Origin: Marivivens sp. | Lineage (GTDB): Bacteria; Pseudomonadota; Alphaproteobacteria; Rhodobacterales; Rhodobacteraceae | DNA: 64,000 nt | Assembly (NCBI GenBank): GCA_017643845.1 | Contig: JAEPMR010000007.1 | Span: 20,964-84,963, forward strand | Direction of reading: 5' to 3' | Notes under the pieces: generated by a model | What the model saw: only the letters and a program-made list of their open reading frames with translations | Told to the model about the DNA's origin: nothing | Databases searched by the model: none | Position numbers and translations under genes: made by a program | Shown: positions 41,525 through 51,818 of the stretch, in pieces | Numbering within the stretch: position 1 is the stretch's first letter | How the letters are laid out: every line of letters begins with the position of its first letter

Positions 41525-43714
41525 CTAGTAGAAGCTCTGTGGGTCGATATCGATTGTCAGCCGGACGGACGCAGGAATCCGTACCTGCCCGACCCACTTT
41601 GCTATTGCGGCCTGCAGTGGCGCAGTTTTCGATGTTTTTATTAGAAGACGAACACGATGCCGGCCCCTAATGCGCGCGATTGGTGCAGGTGCAGGACCGA
41701 ATAGCTGAGCCCCAATCCTCAGGAGAGGATCCTGTTTTCGCGCAAGAAGTCCTCCAATATCAAAGACCTCCTGTATATCCGGCGATGACAAAATAATGCC
41801 TGCCATCCGGCCATACGGCGGCACCTCTGCAGCGCGGCGCTCGGCAGCCTCGGCGAGCCAAAATCCGTCTTCGTCGCCTGAGAGAATTGCCTGCACGACA
41901 GGGTGTTCGGGCTGAAAGGTCTGCAAAACCGCCTGCCCCGGAATATCAGCTCGCCCAGCCCGCCCCGATACCTGCCGCATCAATTGAAATGTCCGTTCGG
42001 CGGCGCGCAGATCGGAGCCTTGAAGCCCCAAGTCAGCATCAATCACACCAACCAGCGTCAGCAGAGGAAAATTATGCCCCTTGGCGACAATCTGCGTACC
42101 GATAATCAAGTCGGCCTCACCATCCGCAATGGATTTTATGTGCTCTTTCAAAGCACGAGCTGACCCGAAACGATCCGATGACAATAACGCTATGCGTGCT
42201 TCGGGAAACGCTTGTTCCGCTTCCTCCGCCAACCGTTCGACACCTGGCCCGACGGCAGCCAGGCGACCCTCCTGCTCGCAACTGGGACAAACTTCAGGGA
42301 TCGGTTTGGTTTCTCCGCACTGGTGGCACATCAGCCGTTTGAGAAAGCGGTGTTCGACCATTCGCGCGTCGCAGTGGTCACAAGCAATCTGGTTTCCACA
42401 CGCTCGGCAAATTGTCACTGGGGCATAGCCGCGCCTGTTAAGAAACAGAAGAGACTGCTCCCCTTTCGCCAGTCGCGCTAGAACCATCTGCCGTAGGCTC
42501 GGAGAAATCCAGGTCCCGCCCGGCAAGTCTTCGGCACGCATATCAATAGCCGACATTTCCGGCATCACCGCCGCACCAAACCGTTCATTCAGGACGAGTT
42601 TGTTATATTTGCCAAACTCGACATTGGCCCAGCTTTCGAGGGAGGGCGTGGCCGATGCAAGAACGACATCGCCGCCAAGAATTGAAGCGCGAAGGACGGC
42701 CATATCCCGCGCATTATAAAGAACGCCATCTTCCTGTTTGTAGGACGTATCATGCTCCTCATCGACGACGATGACACCAAGATCGCGAAATGGGAGAAAC
42801 AGAGCCGAACGCGCCCCGACGACAATTTGCGCGTCACCTGTTGCCACCATTTTCCAACATCTTCGCCGCTCCGTCATGGTGACGCCTGAATGCCATTCGG
42901 CGGGTGTCGCGCCAAATCGCGCCTCGATCCTCTTGATAAATTCCGCGGAGAGCGCGATTTCCGGCAAAAGCACCAGTGCTTGTCGGCCGATACGCAGAGC
43001 TTCGGCGACAGCTTCAAGATAGACTTCGGTCTTGCCGGAGCCTGTCACGCCTTTGAGAAGCGTCGCGTGATAGTCGGCGGAACGAATCTGAGTCTTGAGC
43101 GCATCAACAGCCGCCGTTTGCTCGTCATTGAGGTCGTTGCTGCGGAAATCGGGATCGAGCCAAGGATAAGGCTGATCACGAGGTGCTTCGCGTTCCTCAA
43201 CAGCGCCTAGCTTTGCCAATCCTTTCACAACGCCGGTGCCTACGCCTGCCAGTTCAGCAAGTTCTCCCAGCGTGAACGGCAATCCACCGTGCTCCTCCAG
43301 GACAGCTAGAACCCTCCGGCGCGCATCGGTCATCTTGTCTGGTCTTTTCGCCCCAAGAGCATACACTTTCCGCGCGCTGGGGGAGTCCGTTAGCCCTGGT
43401 ACGCGGGTCGCGAGGCGCAGCATCGCGTGAAGTGGGGTCAGAGTGTAGGCTGCCGCCCTTTCCAGGAACTCCTGCATCTCATCCCGCATCGGCGGCACGT
43501 CCAGAACGCCGCGCACGGAACGGATTTTCGATGGGTCATAGCCCCCTGCCCCTGCGCCCCAGACGACACCGATCACGGTTCTGGGTCCGAGTGGGACTTC
43601 GACATAAGAACCTTGGAAACACCCGCCCTCAGGTGCGCGATAATCGAGAAAGCGGTCCAACGGCTGAGCCGTCAGTACCGACACCAACTGACCGTGTGAA
43701 AAATAGTCCGGCAA
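41525..43714 (-). CDS. priA: Primosomal protein N' (replication restart helicase PriA)
   Basis: GVTGSGKTEVYLEAV, VDEEHD, zinc motifs CRACGNQIACDHCDARM / CHQCGETKPIPEVCPSC. Confidence 0.97.
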   Translation of the reverse strand: MPDYFSHGQLVSVLTAQPLDRFLDYRAPEGGCFQGSYVEVPLGPRTVIGVVWGAGAGGYDPSKIRSVRGVLDVPPMRDEMQEFLERAAAYTLTPLHAMLRLATRVPGLTDSPSARKVYALGAKRPDKMTDARRRVLAVLEEHGGLPFTLGELAELAGVGTGVVKGLAKLGAVEEREAPRDQPYPWLDPDFRSNDLNDEQTAAVDALKTQIRSADYHATLLKGVTGSGKTEVYLEAVAEALRIGRQALVLLPEIALSAEFIKRIEARFGATPAEWHSGVTMTERRRCWKMVATGDAQIVVGARSALFLPFRDLGVIVVDEEHDTSYKQEDGVLYNARDMAVLRASILGGDVVLASATPSLESWANVEFGKYNKLVLNERFGAAVMPEMSAIDMRAEDLPGGTWISPSLRQMVLARLAKGEQSLLFLNRRGYAPVTICRACGNQIACDHCDARMVEHRFLKRLMCHQCGETKPIPEVCPSCEQEGRLAAVGPGVERLAEEAEQAFPEARIALLSSDRFGSARALKEHIKSIADGEADLIIGTQIVAKGHNFPLLTLVGVIDADLGLQGSDLRAAERTFQLMRQVSGRAGRADIPGQAVLQTFQPEHPVVQAILSGDEDGFWLAEAAERRAAEVPPYGRMAGIILSSPDIQEVFDIGGLLARKQDPLLRIGAQLFGPAPAPIARIRGRHRVRLLIKTSKTAPLQAAIAKWVGQVRIPASVRLTIDIDPQSFY

Positions 43715-43862
43715 GATGTTCCCGTGACAGTGGCTGCGCTATCCCTGAATGACTATCCCGCAACAGCCGCCGCGCCAACCCAAAGAAGCCGAGGAAAATC
43801 CTTCCGGTAAATGCTACACTTCTGTTATAGACCTCGGAAAAGGTCGCCTAAAGAGGACCAGA

Positions 43863-44570
43863 ATGACGAGCAGCCCAGCAATTGACGACTCACTCAGAAA
43901 AATCATTTTGAGCGACCCCGAGACGCTTCTTGATGACGCGGACATCATGAATGCATTGGTTGCGGCCAATGAGAAAGCGTTGGGAGGCAATATCGTCGAT
44001 CTGCGTGGAATTGCGATGCAGCGGCTGGAAGCGCGCCTCGACCGACTTGAGGATACGCACCGTTCGGTCATCGCTGCGGCGTATGAAAACCTAGCCGGAA
44101 CAAACCAAATTCACCGGGCTGTCCTTCGGCTGCTGGAGGCCACCCGTTTCGACTCTTTTCTGAATGATCTCGGTGGAGATGTAGCCAATATCCTGCGCGT
44201 GGATTGTGTGCGCCTCGTTCTGGAAACGGAGTTAGAGAGCGAAGATCCAGTGATCCGCAAAGTGGGCGACGTGCTGGCCATGGCCGAGTCAGGCTTTGTG
44301 AACGCCTACCTGGGGCGTGGCCGGAACGGACCTATTCGGCAGGTGACATTGCGACAGATTAAGCCGGACGAAGGCAGTGTTTACGGTGAAAAAGGCGGCT
44401 ATATCCGCTCCGAAGCCTGCCTGAGATTGGACCTTGGCGAGAAACGGCTACCTGGCATGCTCCTCTTGGGTGCCGAGGATCCGCATCTCTTTACACCACA
44501 ACAGGGAACGGACCTTTTGACCTTCTTTGCGGGCGTGTTCGAACGGTCCATGCGGCGCTGGCTTGACTAG
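43863..44570 (+). CDS. DUF484 family protein
   Basis: Start MTSSPAIDDSLRKIILSDPETLLDD; GAF-like fold; precedes xerC-like gene. Confidence 0.88.
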   Translation: MTSSPAIDDSLRKIILSDPETLLDDADIMNALVAANEKALGGNIVDLRGIAMQRLEARLDRLEDTHRSVIAAAYENLAGTNQIHRAVLRLLEATRFDSFLNDLGGDVANILRVDCVRLVLETELESEDPVIRKVGDVLAMAESGFVNAYLGRGRNGPIRQVTLRQIKPDEGSVYGEKGGYIRSEACLRLDLGEKRLPGMLLLGAEDPHLFTPQQGTDLLTFFAGVFERSMRRWLD

Positions 44571-45489
44571 GCCGCATATCCCGCCGCAGCTGACCCAAAC
44601 CCTGGAAGACTGGCTCCGTCACCAGTCCGCATTGCGCGGGATTTCCGGGAACACTCGTGACGCATACCAGCGCGACCTCTTGGGCTTCTTCGGCTTTCTG
44701 ACAGAGCATTTCGGCAACGGCTTCGGGCTGCGCACGCTGAGGCGACTTTCGACAACGGACATGCGGGCATGGATGGGGCATGAACGGCGGCGAGGTGTGC
44801 AGCCCCGTTCTTTGGCGCGAAGTCTTTCGGCCGTAAAATCCTTTTACCGCTGGCTTTCCGAGCGCGATGCGTTTGATGCAACGCCTGTACTGTCCGTTCG
44901 GGCTCCTCGCTTCAAAAACTCACTTCCCCGCCCGCTCGACATCCAAGGTGCACAGGCCGTTCTGAACGAGGTGGCAAATCAGACCTCAGAGGAATGGGTG
45001 ACCGCCCGCGACGTGGCAGTCGTGACTTTGCTCTATGGATGCGGGTTGCGGATATCGGAAGCGCTCGGTCTACGGGGGAGCGATGTTCCTCTCACGGAGA
45101 GTTTGCGGATCAAAGGCAAAGGCGGGAAGGAACGGCTTGTCCCCGTGCTTCCTGCGGCACAAGAGGCCGTCGCTACATACGCGAAACTGTGCCCTTTCAG
45201 GCTTTCAAATGATGAGCCGTTATTTCGCGGCGTCCGAGGCGGGGCGCTCTCTGCCCGCCAAATACAAAAGGTGATGCAGGTCACGCGCCAACAGCTCGGC
45301 CTTCCTGCGACGGCTACCCCCCATGCGCTGCGCCACAGTTTTGCGACGCATCTGCTCACGGCAGGTGGAGATCTACGAGCGATTCAAGAGCTGCTCGGTC
45401 ACGCGTCCCTTTCGACGACCCAAGCCTATACGGCGGTGGACACGGCGCACCTCCTTGAAGTTTACAGGAAATCACACCCGAAAGCCTGA
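44527..45489 (+). CDS. xerC: Tyrosine recombinase XerC
   Basis: LLYGCGLRISEALGLRGSD, HALRHSFATHLLTAGGDLRAIQELLGHASLSTTQAYTAVD. Start could instead be TTG at 44563. Confidence 0.93.
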   Translation: MRACSNGPCGAGLTRPHIPPQLTQTLEDWLRHQSALRGISGNTRDAYQRDLLGFFGFLTEHFGNGFGLRTLRRLSTTDMRAWMGHERRRGVQPRSLARSLSAVKSFYRWLSERDAFDATPVLSVRAPRFKNSLPRPLDIQGAQAVLNEVANQTSEEWVTARDVAVVTLLYGCGLRISEALGLRGSDVPLTESLRIKGKGGKERLVPVLPAAQEAVATYAKLCPFRLSNDEPLFRGVRGGALSARQIQKVMQVTRQQLGLPATATPHALRHSFATHLLTAGGDLRAIQELLGHASLSTTQAYTAVDTAHLLEVYRKSHPKA

Positions 45490-45531
45490 TTGCGGGTTTT
45501 CATTCATGTGCTAATCGGACATCAGAGAAAT

Positions 45532-46227
45532 ATGAAGATACAAACCAAAGCCTTGGCCGTCCATCTTTTGACTGGAAGCGGAGCGGTATTTGCCATGCTT
45601 GCTATGCTGGCGGCCGTTCAGGAGGCTTGGAGTTTGATGTTTCTCTGGCTGGTCGTGGCGTTTTTTGTCGATGGGATCGACGGCCCACTGGCGCGCCGCT
45701 ACCACGTCAAGACGAACGCTCCGATTTTTGATGGCGTTCTTCTCGACCTGATCATCGACTATCTGACCTACGTATTTATCCCCGCCTATGCGCTCTTTGC
45801 TTCGGGGCTGTTGCCCGGATGGACAGGATGGTTCGCGATTATCGTCATTACTTACGCCAGTGCGCTCTACTTTGCCGATACTCGCATGAAAACAAAGGAT
45901 AATTCATTTTCCGGCTTCCCCGGCTGCTGGAATATGCTGGTGCTGGTTCTCTTCGCGCTGCAACCGAATATCTGGGTGATCATCGGGCTGGTAACCATCC
46001 TCGCTGTGGCGATGTTCCTTCCTGTCAAATTCGTGCATCCCGTTCGCACAAAGCGTTGGCGGATCGTTACGCTCCCCGTGGCGCTGATCTGGACGGCGCT
46101 TGCGGGATGGGCGGCATGGATCGATTTCCACCCAGAAAGCTGGGCACATCTTGGACTGATCTTTACCTCGGTTTATCTGGTGTTTGCAGGTGCGTTGCAG
46201 CAATTGATCTATGGAATGGATGGCTAA
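45532..46227 (+). CDS. pcs: Phosphatidylcholine synthase
   Basis: CDP-alcohol phosphotransferase motif DGIDGPLARRYHVKTNAPIFDGVLLDLIID; multiple TM segments. Confidence 0.88.
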   Translation: MKIQTKALAVHLLTGSGAVFAMLAMLAAVQEAWSLMFLWLVVAFFVDGIDGPLARRYHVKTNAPIFDGVLLDLIIDYLTYVFIPAYALFASGLLPGWTGWFAIIVITYASALYFADTRMKTKDNSFSGFPGCWNMLVLVLFALQPNIWVIIGLVTILAVAMFLPVKFVHPVRTKRWRIVTLPVALIWTALAGWAAWIDFHPESWAHLGLIFTSVYLVFAGALQQLIYGMDG

Positions 46228-46230
46228 GCG

Positions 46231-47067
46231 CTAGACCCGCGAGAGCACAAGACCGGCAAGCACCATTCCGGCTGCGGCCAGTTTCGTTCGGTTGATTTTT
46301 TCCGAGAAGAACAGCCAGCCAAAAAATACGGCAAAGAGGATCGAAGTTTCCCGCAGTGCGGCGACAAGTGCAATCGGAGCCTTGGTCATCGCCCAGACCG
46401 CAATTGCATAGGCTCCGTAGGAGGCCGCGCCTGCGAGCGCGCCCAGAAGCCAATCACGACTGGTTGCGACCAGGATGGAGCGGCCACGCAACATCAGACA
46501 GATCGGCGTGAAAATCATAACGTCAAAAACAAAAAGCCACGCCACGTAAAACAAAGCATCGCCTGACACCCGAGCGCCCATTCCATCGACGATCGAATAA
46601 CCTGCTGTCGCAGCAGCCGAGCCCAGCGCGAACGGGACCAGCCGAAGGTTTTCGGAATCCGAGACGACACCGCGGGCCATGGTGAGAATGCCAACCCCCA
46701 ATAACAAGATCGCGCCCCCTTCTGCCCATGTCAAAACGTCGGGCAGGAACGCAAGGGTGACGACAAACACGATCAACGGAGCCGCACCACGGGCGATCGG
46801 GTATACGCGACTGAGATCGCCGTGCTGATAGGCGTATGAGAGGAACAGTTTGTAGGCGGAGTGAAACGCGCCCGAGGCGAGCAACCAGGGCCAAACTGCG
46901 CGGGCAGGCAGCGGGTTGGTGAGCACAACCGGCAAGGCAATGGCCGCCTGGGACATCGTAAGGATCAGCATTCCGGTCAGACGGGAGCCGCCGAATTTGA
47001 TCAGCGCGTTCCAGCCCGCATGCAGAAAAGCCGCGAACAGAACCGCAAGGAAAATCGCCAGAGACAT
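46231..47067 (-). CDS. EamA/DMT-family transporter
   Basis: 278 aa, ~10 TM; duplicated EamA-like halves. Confidence 0.88.
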   Translation of the reverse strand: MSLAIFLAVLFAAFLHAGWNALIKFGGSRLTGMLILTMSQAAIALPVVLTNPLPARAVWPWLLASGAFHSAYKLFLSYAYQHGDLSRVYPIARGAAPLIVFVVTLAFLPDVLTWAEGGAILLLGVGILTMARGVVSDSENLRLVPFALGSAAATAGYSIVDGMGARVSGDALFYVAWLFVFDVMIFTPICLMLRGRSILVATSRDWLLGALAGAASYGAYAIAVWAMTKAPIALVAALRETSILFAVFFGWLFFSEKINRTKLAAAGMVLAGLVLSRV

Positions 47068-47173
47068 TTTGGCTCAACATCGCAAAACTAAAAACAGATG
47101 AGCGATAGTTTGCACAATATACCCAATTTCCTTAGCAAAAAGTTACGGCTGCGGTCGGAAATGTCTGGGAGCC

Positions 47174-47200
47174 GACCGGAGCCTTTATACAGCTCCGGTC
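47174..47200 (-). terminator. Hairpin downstream of ileS
   Basis: 9-bp inverted repeat GACCGGAGC / GCTCCGGTC, 9-nt loop; no clear U-tract. Confidence 0.45.
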
Positions 47201-47214
47201 CAGTTCAATGTGAT

Positions 47215-50130
47215 TTAGCCAAGGGCGCTGTCACAGCGGCCACAGACTGCGGCGTGGTCATGGCTGCCGACCTCAGGAAGGATCTTCCAGCATCGCTGGC
47301 ACTTCTCGCCATCTGCTTTCTCGAAGACCACACCAATTCCCTCGACCTCGGGCAAGCGGAATGCTTCGGCAGGGGCCGGATCGGTCGAAACAGAGATTGC
47401 TGACGTGATGCAGATGTCTTCGAACGCGACGGTTTTGAGCACGTCGGCCGTTTCGACATCCACGTGGACCACGGGTGCGGCTTCCAGCGACGCTCCAATG
47501 ACCTTCTCCGTGCGCTGAACCTCGAGCGCGCCAGTGACGACGCGGCGCGCGCGGCGCACCTTGCCCCATTTCGCAGCAAGGGTGGCATCGAGCCAGTCGC
47601 TTGGTGTTTCGGGGAAATCGACCAGGTGAACCGAGCTGTCGTTGCCGGGGAAGCGCTCCAGCCAGACCTCTTCCATTGTGAACACCAGAACTGGCGCGAG
47701 CCATGTGGTCAGCCGGTGGAACAGAAGGTCCAACACCGTGCGCGCAGCACGGCGGCGCGGCGTGTCGCCGTCGCAATAGAGCGCATCCTTGCGGATATCG
47801 AAGTAGAAAGCCGATAGATCGACCGTCGCGAAGTTGAAGATCGCTTGGAACACGCCTTGGAAATCATAGGCGGCGTAACCCTCGCGCACGATCTTATCCA
47901 ACTCGGCCAGACGGTGGAGCACCCAACGCTCTAGCTCGGGCATATCTGCCGCATCCACACGATCCGCTTCGGAGAAGTCGGCTAGGCTGCCGAGCATGAA
48001 GCGCAGCGTGTTGCGCAGACGGCGGTAGCTATCAGCGGTGCCTTTGAGGATCTCCGGCCCGATGCGCTGATCTGCGGTGTAATCGGCCTGAGCCACCCAC
48101 AGGCGCAGGATATCGGCACCGTATTGTTTGATAACCTGCTCGGGGACGATGGTGTTGCCTAGCGATTTGGACATCTTCATGCCCTTTTCGTCGAGCGTGA
48201 AGCCGTGTGTCACAACGTTGCGATACGGTGCGCGGCCCGTGGTGCCAACCGATTGCAGAAGCGAGGAGTGGAACCAACCACGATGCTGATCGGTGCCTTC
48301 CATATACACATCCGCGATGCCGTCCTCGGACCCGTCCTCGCGATCCCGCAGGACGAAGGAGTGGGTAGAGCCGGAATCGAACCAGACATCAAGGATGTCG
48401 AAGACCTGATCATAGTCATCGACATTCACGATACCGCCGAGGAACCGCTCCTTCGCGCCGTCCACATACCAGCAATCGGCGCCTTCGGTCTCGAAGGCCT
48501 CAGCAATGCGGGCGTTCACCTCCTCGTTGCGCAGAAGGAAATCCGCGTCGGTGGGCAGTGCGCCTTTCTTGGTGAAGCAGGTGAGCGGAACGCCCCACGC
48601 ACGCTGGCGCGAGAGAACCCAGTCGGGCCGTGCCTCGATCATTGAATAGAGGCGGTTACGACCGGATTGCGGGGTCCACTTGACGTTGTCGATCTCGGTC
48701 AGCGCCCGCTCGCGGATGGTTTTGCCGTGCTGATCCTGACCGTCGCCCACTGGCTTGTCGATTGCGGCGAACCATTGTGGCGTGTTGCGGAAGATGACCG
48801 GCGCTTTCGACCGCCATGAATGCGGGTAGGAGTGGGTGACACGGCCGCGCGCGATGATACCGCCTGCCTCGACAAGCTTTTCGATCACGGCAGCGTTGGC
48901 CTTGCCTTCCTTGCCTTTGCGGTCAAACACCTGAAGCCCCGCAAAGAACGGCACATGGGGGAGGAATTCGCTTTCCTCGCCCACGTTATGGGTCATGCGG
49001 TCCATCCAGTTCCGTTTGACAAAGGCTTCGTAGTCGTCCGCACCATGGCTGGGCGCGGTGTGGACAAAGCCGGTGCCGGCGTCGTCGGTGACATGATCAC
49101 CGTCGATCATCGGGACATCATAGTCCCAGAAGCCTTCTGCGCCTTCGATGCCGTTGAAGGGGTGATCAAGCACCATACCTTCGAATTCGCTGGCGGCCAC
49201 GTCGCGCACGCGGGTGAATTCGGTAACGCGGGACTTGCTGAGTGCATCCTCGGCCAAGGCATCGGCAAAGAGATACAGCTCGCCCGGCGCGGTCCAGCTT
49301 TCGTCCTGCGTCGCGTCAACGCGATAGAGACCGTAGGAGATCGACGCGTTATAGGCGACCGCCTTGTTGGATGGGATCGTCCATGGCGTGGTCGTCCAGA
49401 TCACGACGCGGGCATTTAGTAAGTCTTTGCTAACTAATTTTTCGTCGTCTCCAGCGACAATACGCACTTTAAACGGCACCCAGATCGTGTGGCTCTTGTG
49501 ATCGTGGTATTCGATCTCGGCCTCTGCCAGCGCGGTTTTCTCGACCGGCGACCACATGACGGGCTTGGAGCCCTGATAGAGCGTGCCGTTCATCAGGAAC
49601 TTCATGAATTCCTGAGCGATCACCCGCTCGGCATGGAAATTCATCGTCAGGTACGGATCGGCCCAGTTGCCGGTGACGCCGAGGCGCTTGAATTCCTCGC
49701 GCTGGATATCGACCCAACCTTCGGCGAACTTGCGGCATTCCTGACGGAAATCGACGACGTTCACTTCGTCCTTGTTCTTGCCCTTCTGGCGATATTGCTC
49801 CTCGATCTTCCATTCGATGGGAAGACCATGACAATCCCAGCCGGGGATGTAGCGGGCGTCAAAGCCCATCATCTGGTGTGAACGGACGATCATGTCCTTG
49901 ATCGTCTTGTTCAGCGCGTGGCCGATATGCAGGTGGCCGTTGGCGTAGGGAGGGCCGTCATGGAGCGTGAACCTTTTGCGGCCGGACTTTTCGCGCAGGC
50001 GGTCGTAGACGCCGATCTCCTCCCAGCGGGCCAGCCAGTCGGGCTCGCGCTTGGGCAATCCGGCGCGCATCGGGAAATCGGTCTTCGGCAGGTTGAGCGT
50101 GTCTTTGTAGTCGGGAGTGTCGGCGCACAT
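47215..50130 (-). CDS. ileS: Isoleucyl-tRNA synthetase
   Basis: HIGH-type PPYANGHLHIGHALNKTIKD, KMSKSLGN, C-terminal zinc motif CQRCWK...CGRCDSAL. Probable start MCADTPDYKDTLNLPKTDFPMRAGLPKREP. Confidence 0.97.
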   Translation of the reverse strand: MCADTPDYKDTLNLPKTDFPMRAGLPKREPDWLARWEEIGVYDRLREKSGRKRFTLHDGPPYANGHLHIGHALNKTIKDMIVRSHQMMGFDARYIPGWDCHGLPIEWKIEEQYRQKGKNKDEVNVVDFRQECRKFAEGWVDIQREEFKRLGVTGNWADPYLTMNFHAERVIAQEFMKFLMNGTLYQGSKPVMWSPVEKTALAEAEIEYHDHKSHTIWVPFKVRIVAGDDEKLVSKDLLNARVVIWTTTPWTIPSNKAVAYNASISYGLYRVDATQDESWTAPGELYLFADALAEDALSKSRVTEFTRVRDVAASEFEGMVLDHPFNGIEGAEGFWDYDVPMIDGDHVTDDAGTGFVHTAPSHGADDYEAFVKRNWMDRMTHNVGEESEFLPHVPFFAGLQVFDRKGKEGKANAAVIEKLVEAGGIIARGRVTHSYPHSWRSKAPVIFRNTPQWFAAIDKPVGDGQDQHGKTIRERALTEIDNVKWTPQSGRNRLYSMIEARPDWVLSRQRAWGVPLTCFTKKGALPTDADFLLRNEEVNARIAEAFETEGADCWYVDGAKERFLGGIVNVDDYDQVFDILDVWFDSGSTHSFVLRDREDGSEDGIADVYMEGTDQHRGWFHSSLLQSVGTTGRAPYRNVVTHGFTLDEKGMKMSKSLGNTIVPEQVIKQYGADILRLWVAQADYTADQRIGPEILKGTADSYRRLRNTLRFMLGSLADFSEADRVDAADMPELERWVLHRLAELDKIVREGYAAYDFQGVFQAIFNFATVDLSAFYFDIRKDALYCDGDTPRRRAARTVLDLLFHRLTTWLAPVLVFTMEEVWLERFPGNDSSVHLVDFPETPSDWLDATLAAKWGKVRRARRVVTGALEVQRTEKVIGASLEAAPVVHVDVETADVLKTVAFEDICITSAISVSTDPAPAEAFRLPEVEGIGVVFEKADGEKCQRCWKILPEVGSHDHAAVCGRCDSALG

Positions 50131-50230
50131 GGGTGGCGTCCTCTTACATCTCGTGGAATCTGTGAGCGAGTGGCGGTGCGAAAAGTCAGACACCTTTGCC
50201 CGGCGTCCCTGATATCAAGGCGCCGGGTTA

Positions 50231-50244
50231 ATAATTCGAATTAT
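50231..50244. promoter_or_regulatory. Perfect palindrome ATAATTCGAATTAT in the ileS/globin divergent intergenic region
   Basis: 14-bp self-complementary AT-rich sequence in otherwise GC-rich DNA. Confidence 0.5.
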
Positions 50245-50379
50245 GATCGCGCGGATCCGTAGCATGCGCGCCTTATAGGACGGGACATCGGAAGGGTAAA
50301 GCGTGCAGCGGTTGCGGCGCTTTGTCTGATTGGAAATCCGGGCGCCATATGCAACTATAAGAATATTGGAGGTTGGGCC

Positions 50380-50847
50380 ATGCACTCAAAACCGCGCTTT
50401 CCGATTACGCGGGATGAGATCGCGACCGTGGTTGCCCATTTTTATGGGAAGGTCGCGGACGATCCTATTTTATCACCCATCTACCTGAGACATATCAAGG
50501 ATTGGGATACCCATGTGGCTCGGCTACGGGAATTCTGGGAAAATATGATTTTCGGGGATGGATCGAAAGGCGCAGATACATTCCTGATCCATTTGCGAAC
50601 CGGTGAAATCAGACCCGAGCATTTCGAGCGGTGGTGCGCGATCTTTCGCGAGAATGCGCAGAGCTTGCTCTCTCCTATGGCGGCGTCTGCATGGGGGTTG
50701 ATTGCGGAGCGTCTATCCGAGGCCTACCAGGAGAGCGCCCGCCACAATCTGAGTGCCATGGCCTTTGGTCATCGGGATGATTTGGAGAACAGCCCGCTGA
50801 CAGAACGGCCGATGATGCCGGACACCGAAGGCCGCGCACAGGACTGA
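50380..50847 (+). CDS. Group III truncated hemoglobin
   Basis: FYGKVADDPILSPIYLRHIKDWDTHVARLREFWENMIFG...FLIHLRTGEIRPEHFERWCAIF. Confidence 0.88.
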   Translation: MHSKPRFPITRDEIATVVAHFYGKVADDPILSPIYLRHIKDWDTHVARLREFWENMIFGDGSKGADTFLIHLRTGEIRPEHFERWCAIFRENAQSLLSPMAASAWGLIAERLSEAYQESARHNLSAMAFGHRDDLENSPLTERPMMPDTEGRAQD

Positions 50848-51776
50848 AACGGCAAAGGGCGGCAAACCTCCATTGCGGCAACGCCGACGCGGGCTGTGAG
50901 TGCCCCGTTAATGACACCCTCACCAAAGCGCCGAGAGACCTTTGACAGCAGGCTCCCCCCTGCAACGGAACCGATCAGATCATCACCTATGGCAATCGCG
51001 CCCGTCGCAACGAGGTGCGAAAACACCGCGCGAAAGAGGCGCCAGCTGCCGATAACGCCTGCCCGACCGCCATAGATTTCTGCAATACGCCGGATCATCG
51101 ACAGGTTGGTCACCATTGCAACCAGAACATCAGCGAAGGCGAGCGGAACGAGGGCCGTCGCGGCGGCGACCTTGCGCGCTGCATCTTCGATTTCAGTGCG
51201 AGCAAGTACATCCAGCGGCGCCATGTAGCCGCGCTCCGCCGCGATGAGAATTGCATCGGCATCAAGTGCCTCGGCGATTGCCTCCTCTGTCTGCGCGCGC
51301 TGCCAGCCCAAATCAGCGCGGCTTCGGTAAAGTCGCGCCAGTCGCGAAGCCGTTTCGCGGGCAGCGGTGGTATCAGACAGGGTAAGGGCTTCCTCCGCGC
51401 TGTGGCGAAGGCGATCGACTCTGCGCAAGCGTCCGATGGCTGCGACCTCTCGCAGAGACACCGCGAGGAGTGCAACGCTTACGACGGCGACCAGCACAGC
51501 GACAACCGCGCCAAGAACGGGCGAGCGCGCAAGTGACGCGAGTAGAAAATCCCATGTCCATAATCCTATCGCGAGGCTGACCAGACCACCCAGCGAACCA
51601 GCCAGAACTGCGATCATTCGGCTACGGGGGCGGGCCGCTTGCATGGCGAGGCGGGGGAGTTGCCCATCGGATCCGACATCGGTGTCCACAATCGGATCAG
51701 CCTGCGACGGATCGACCGTGTCAGCCGGATCGAGGTCATGGAGCAAAGGGCCACGCGCCTGTTTCTCATCCGGCAT
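50769..51776 (-). CDS. YcjF/TIGR01620-type membrane protein
   Basis: TM segments, LFRAVFSHLVATGAIAIGDDLIGSVAGGSLLSKVSRRFGEGVINGALTARVGVAAMEVCRPLPF; downstream of ycjX-like gene. Confidence 0.85.
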   Translation of the reverse strand: MPDEKQARGPLLHDLDPADTVDPSQADPIVDTDVGSDGQLPRLAMQAARPRSRMIAVLAGSLGGLVSLAIGLWTWDFLLASLARSPVLGAVVAVLVAVVSVALLAVSLREVAAIGRLRRVDRLRHSAEEALTLSDTTAARETASRLARLYRSRADLGWQRAQTEEAIAEALDADAILIAAERGYMAPLDVLARTEIEDAARKVAAATALVPLAFADVLVAMVTNLSMIRRIAEIYGGRAGVIGSWRLFRAVFSHLVATGAIAIGDDLIGSVAGGSLLSKVSRRFGEGVINGALTARVGVAAMEVCRPLPFQSCARPSVSGIIGRSVSGLFSKSSR

Positions 51777-51818
51777 GGCGTGCTCCTATCTGATGTGGCG
51801 GGTATGACAGTGAGAGGG

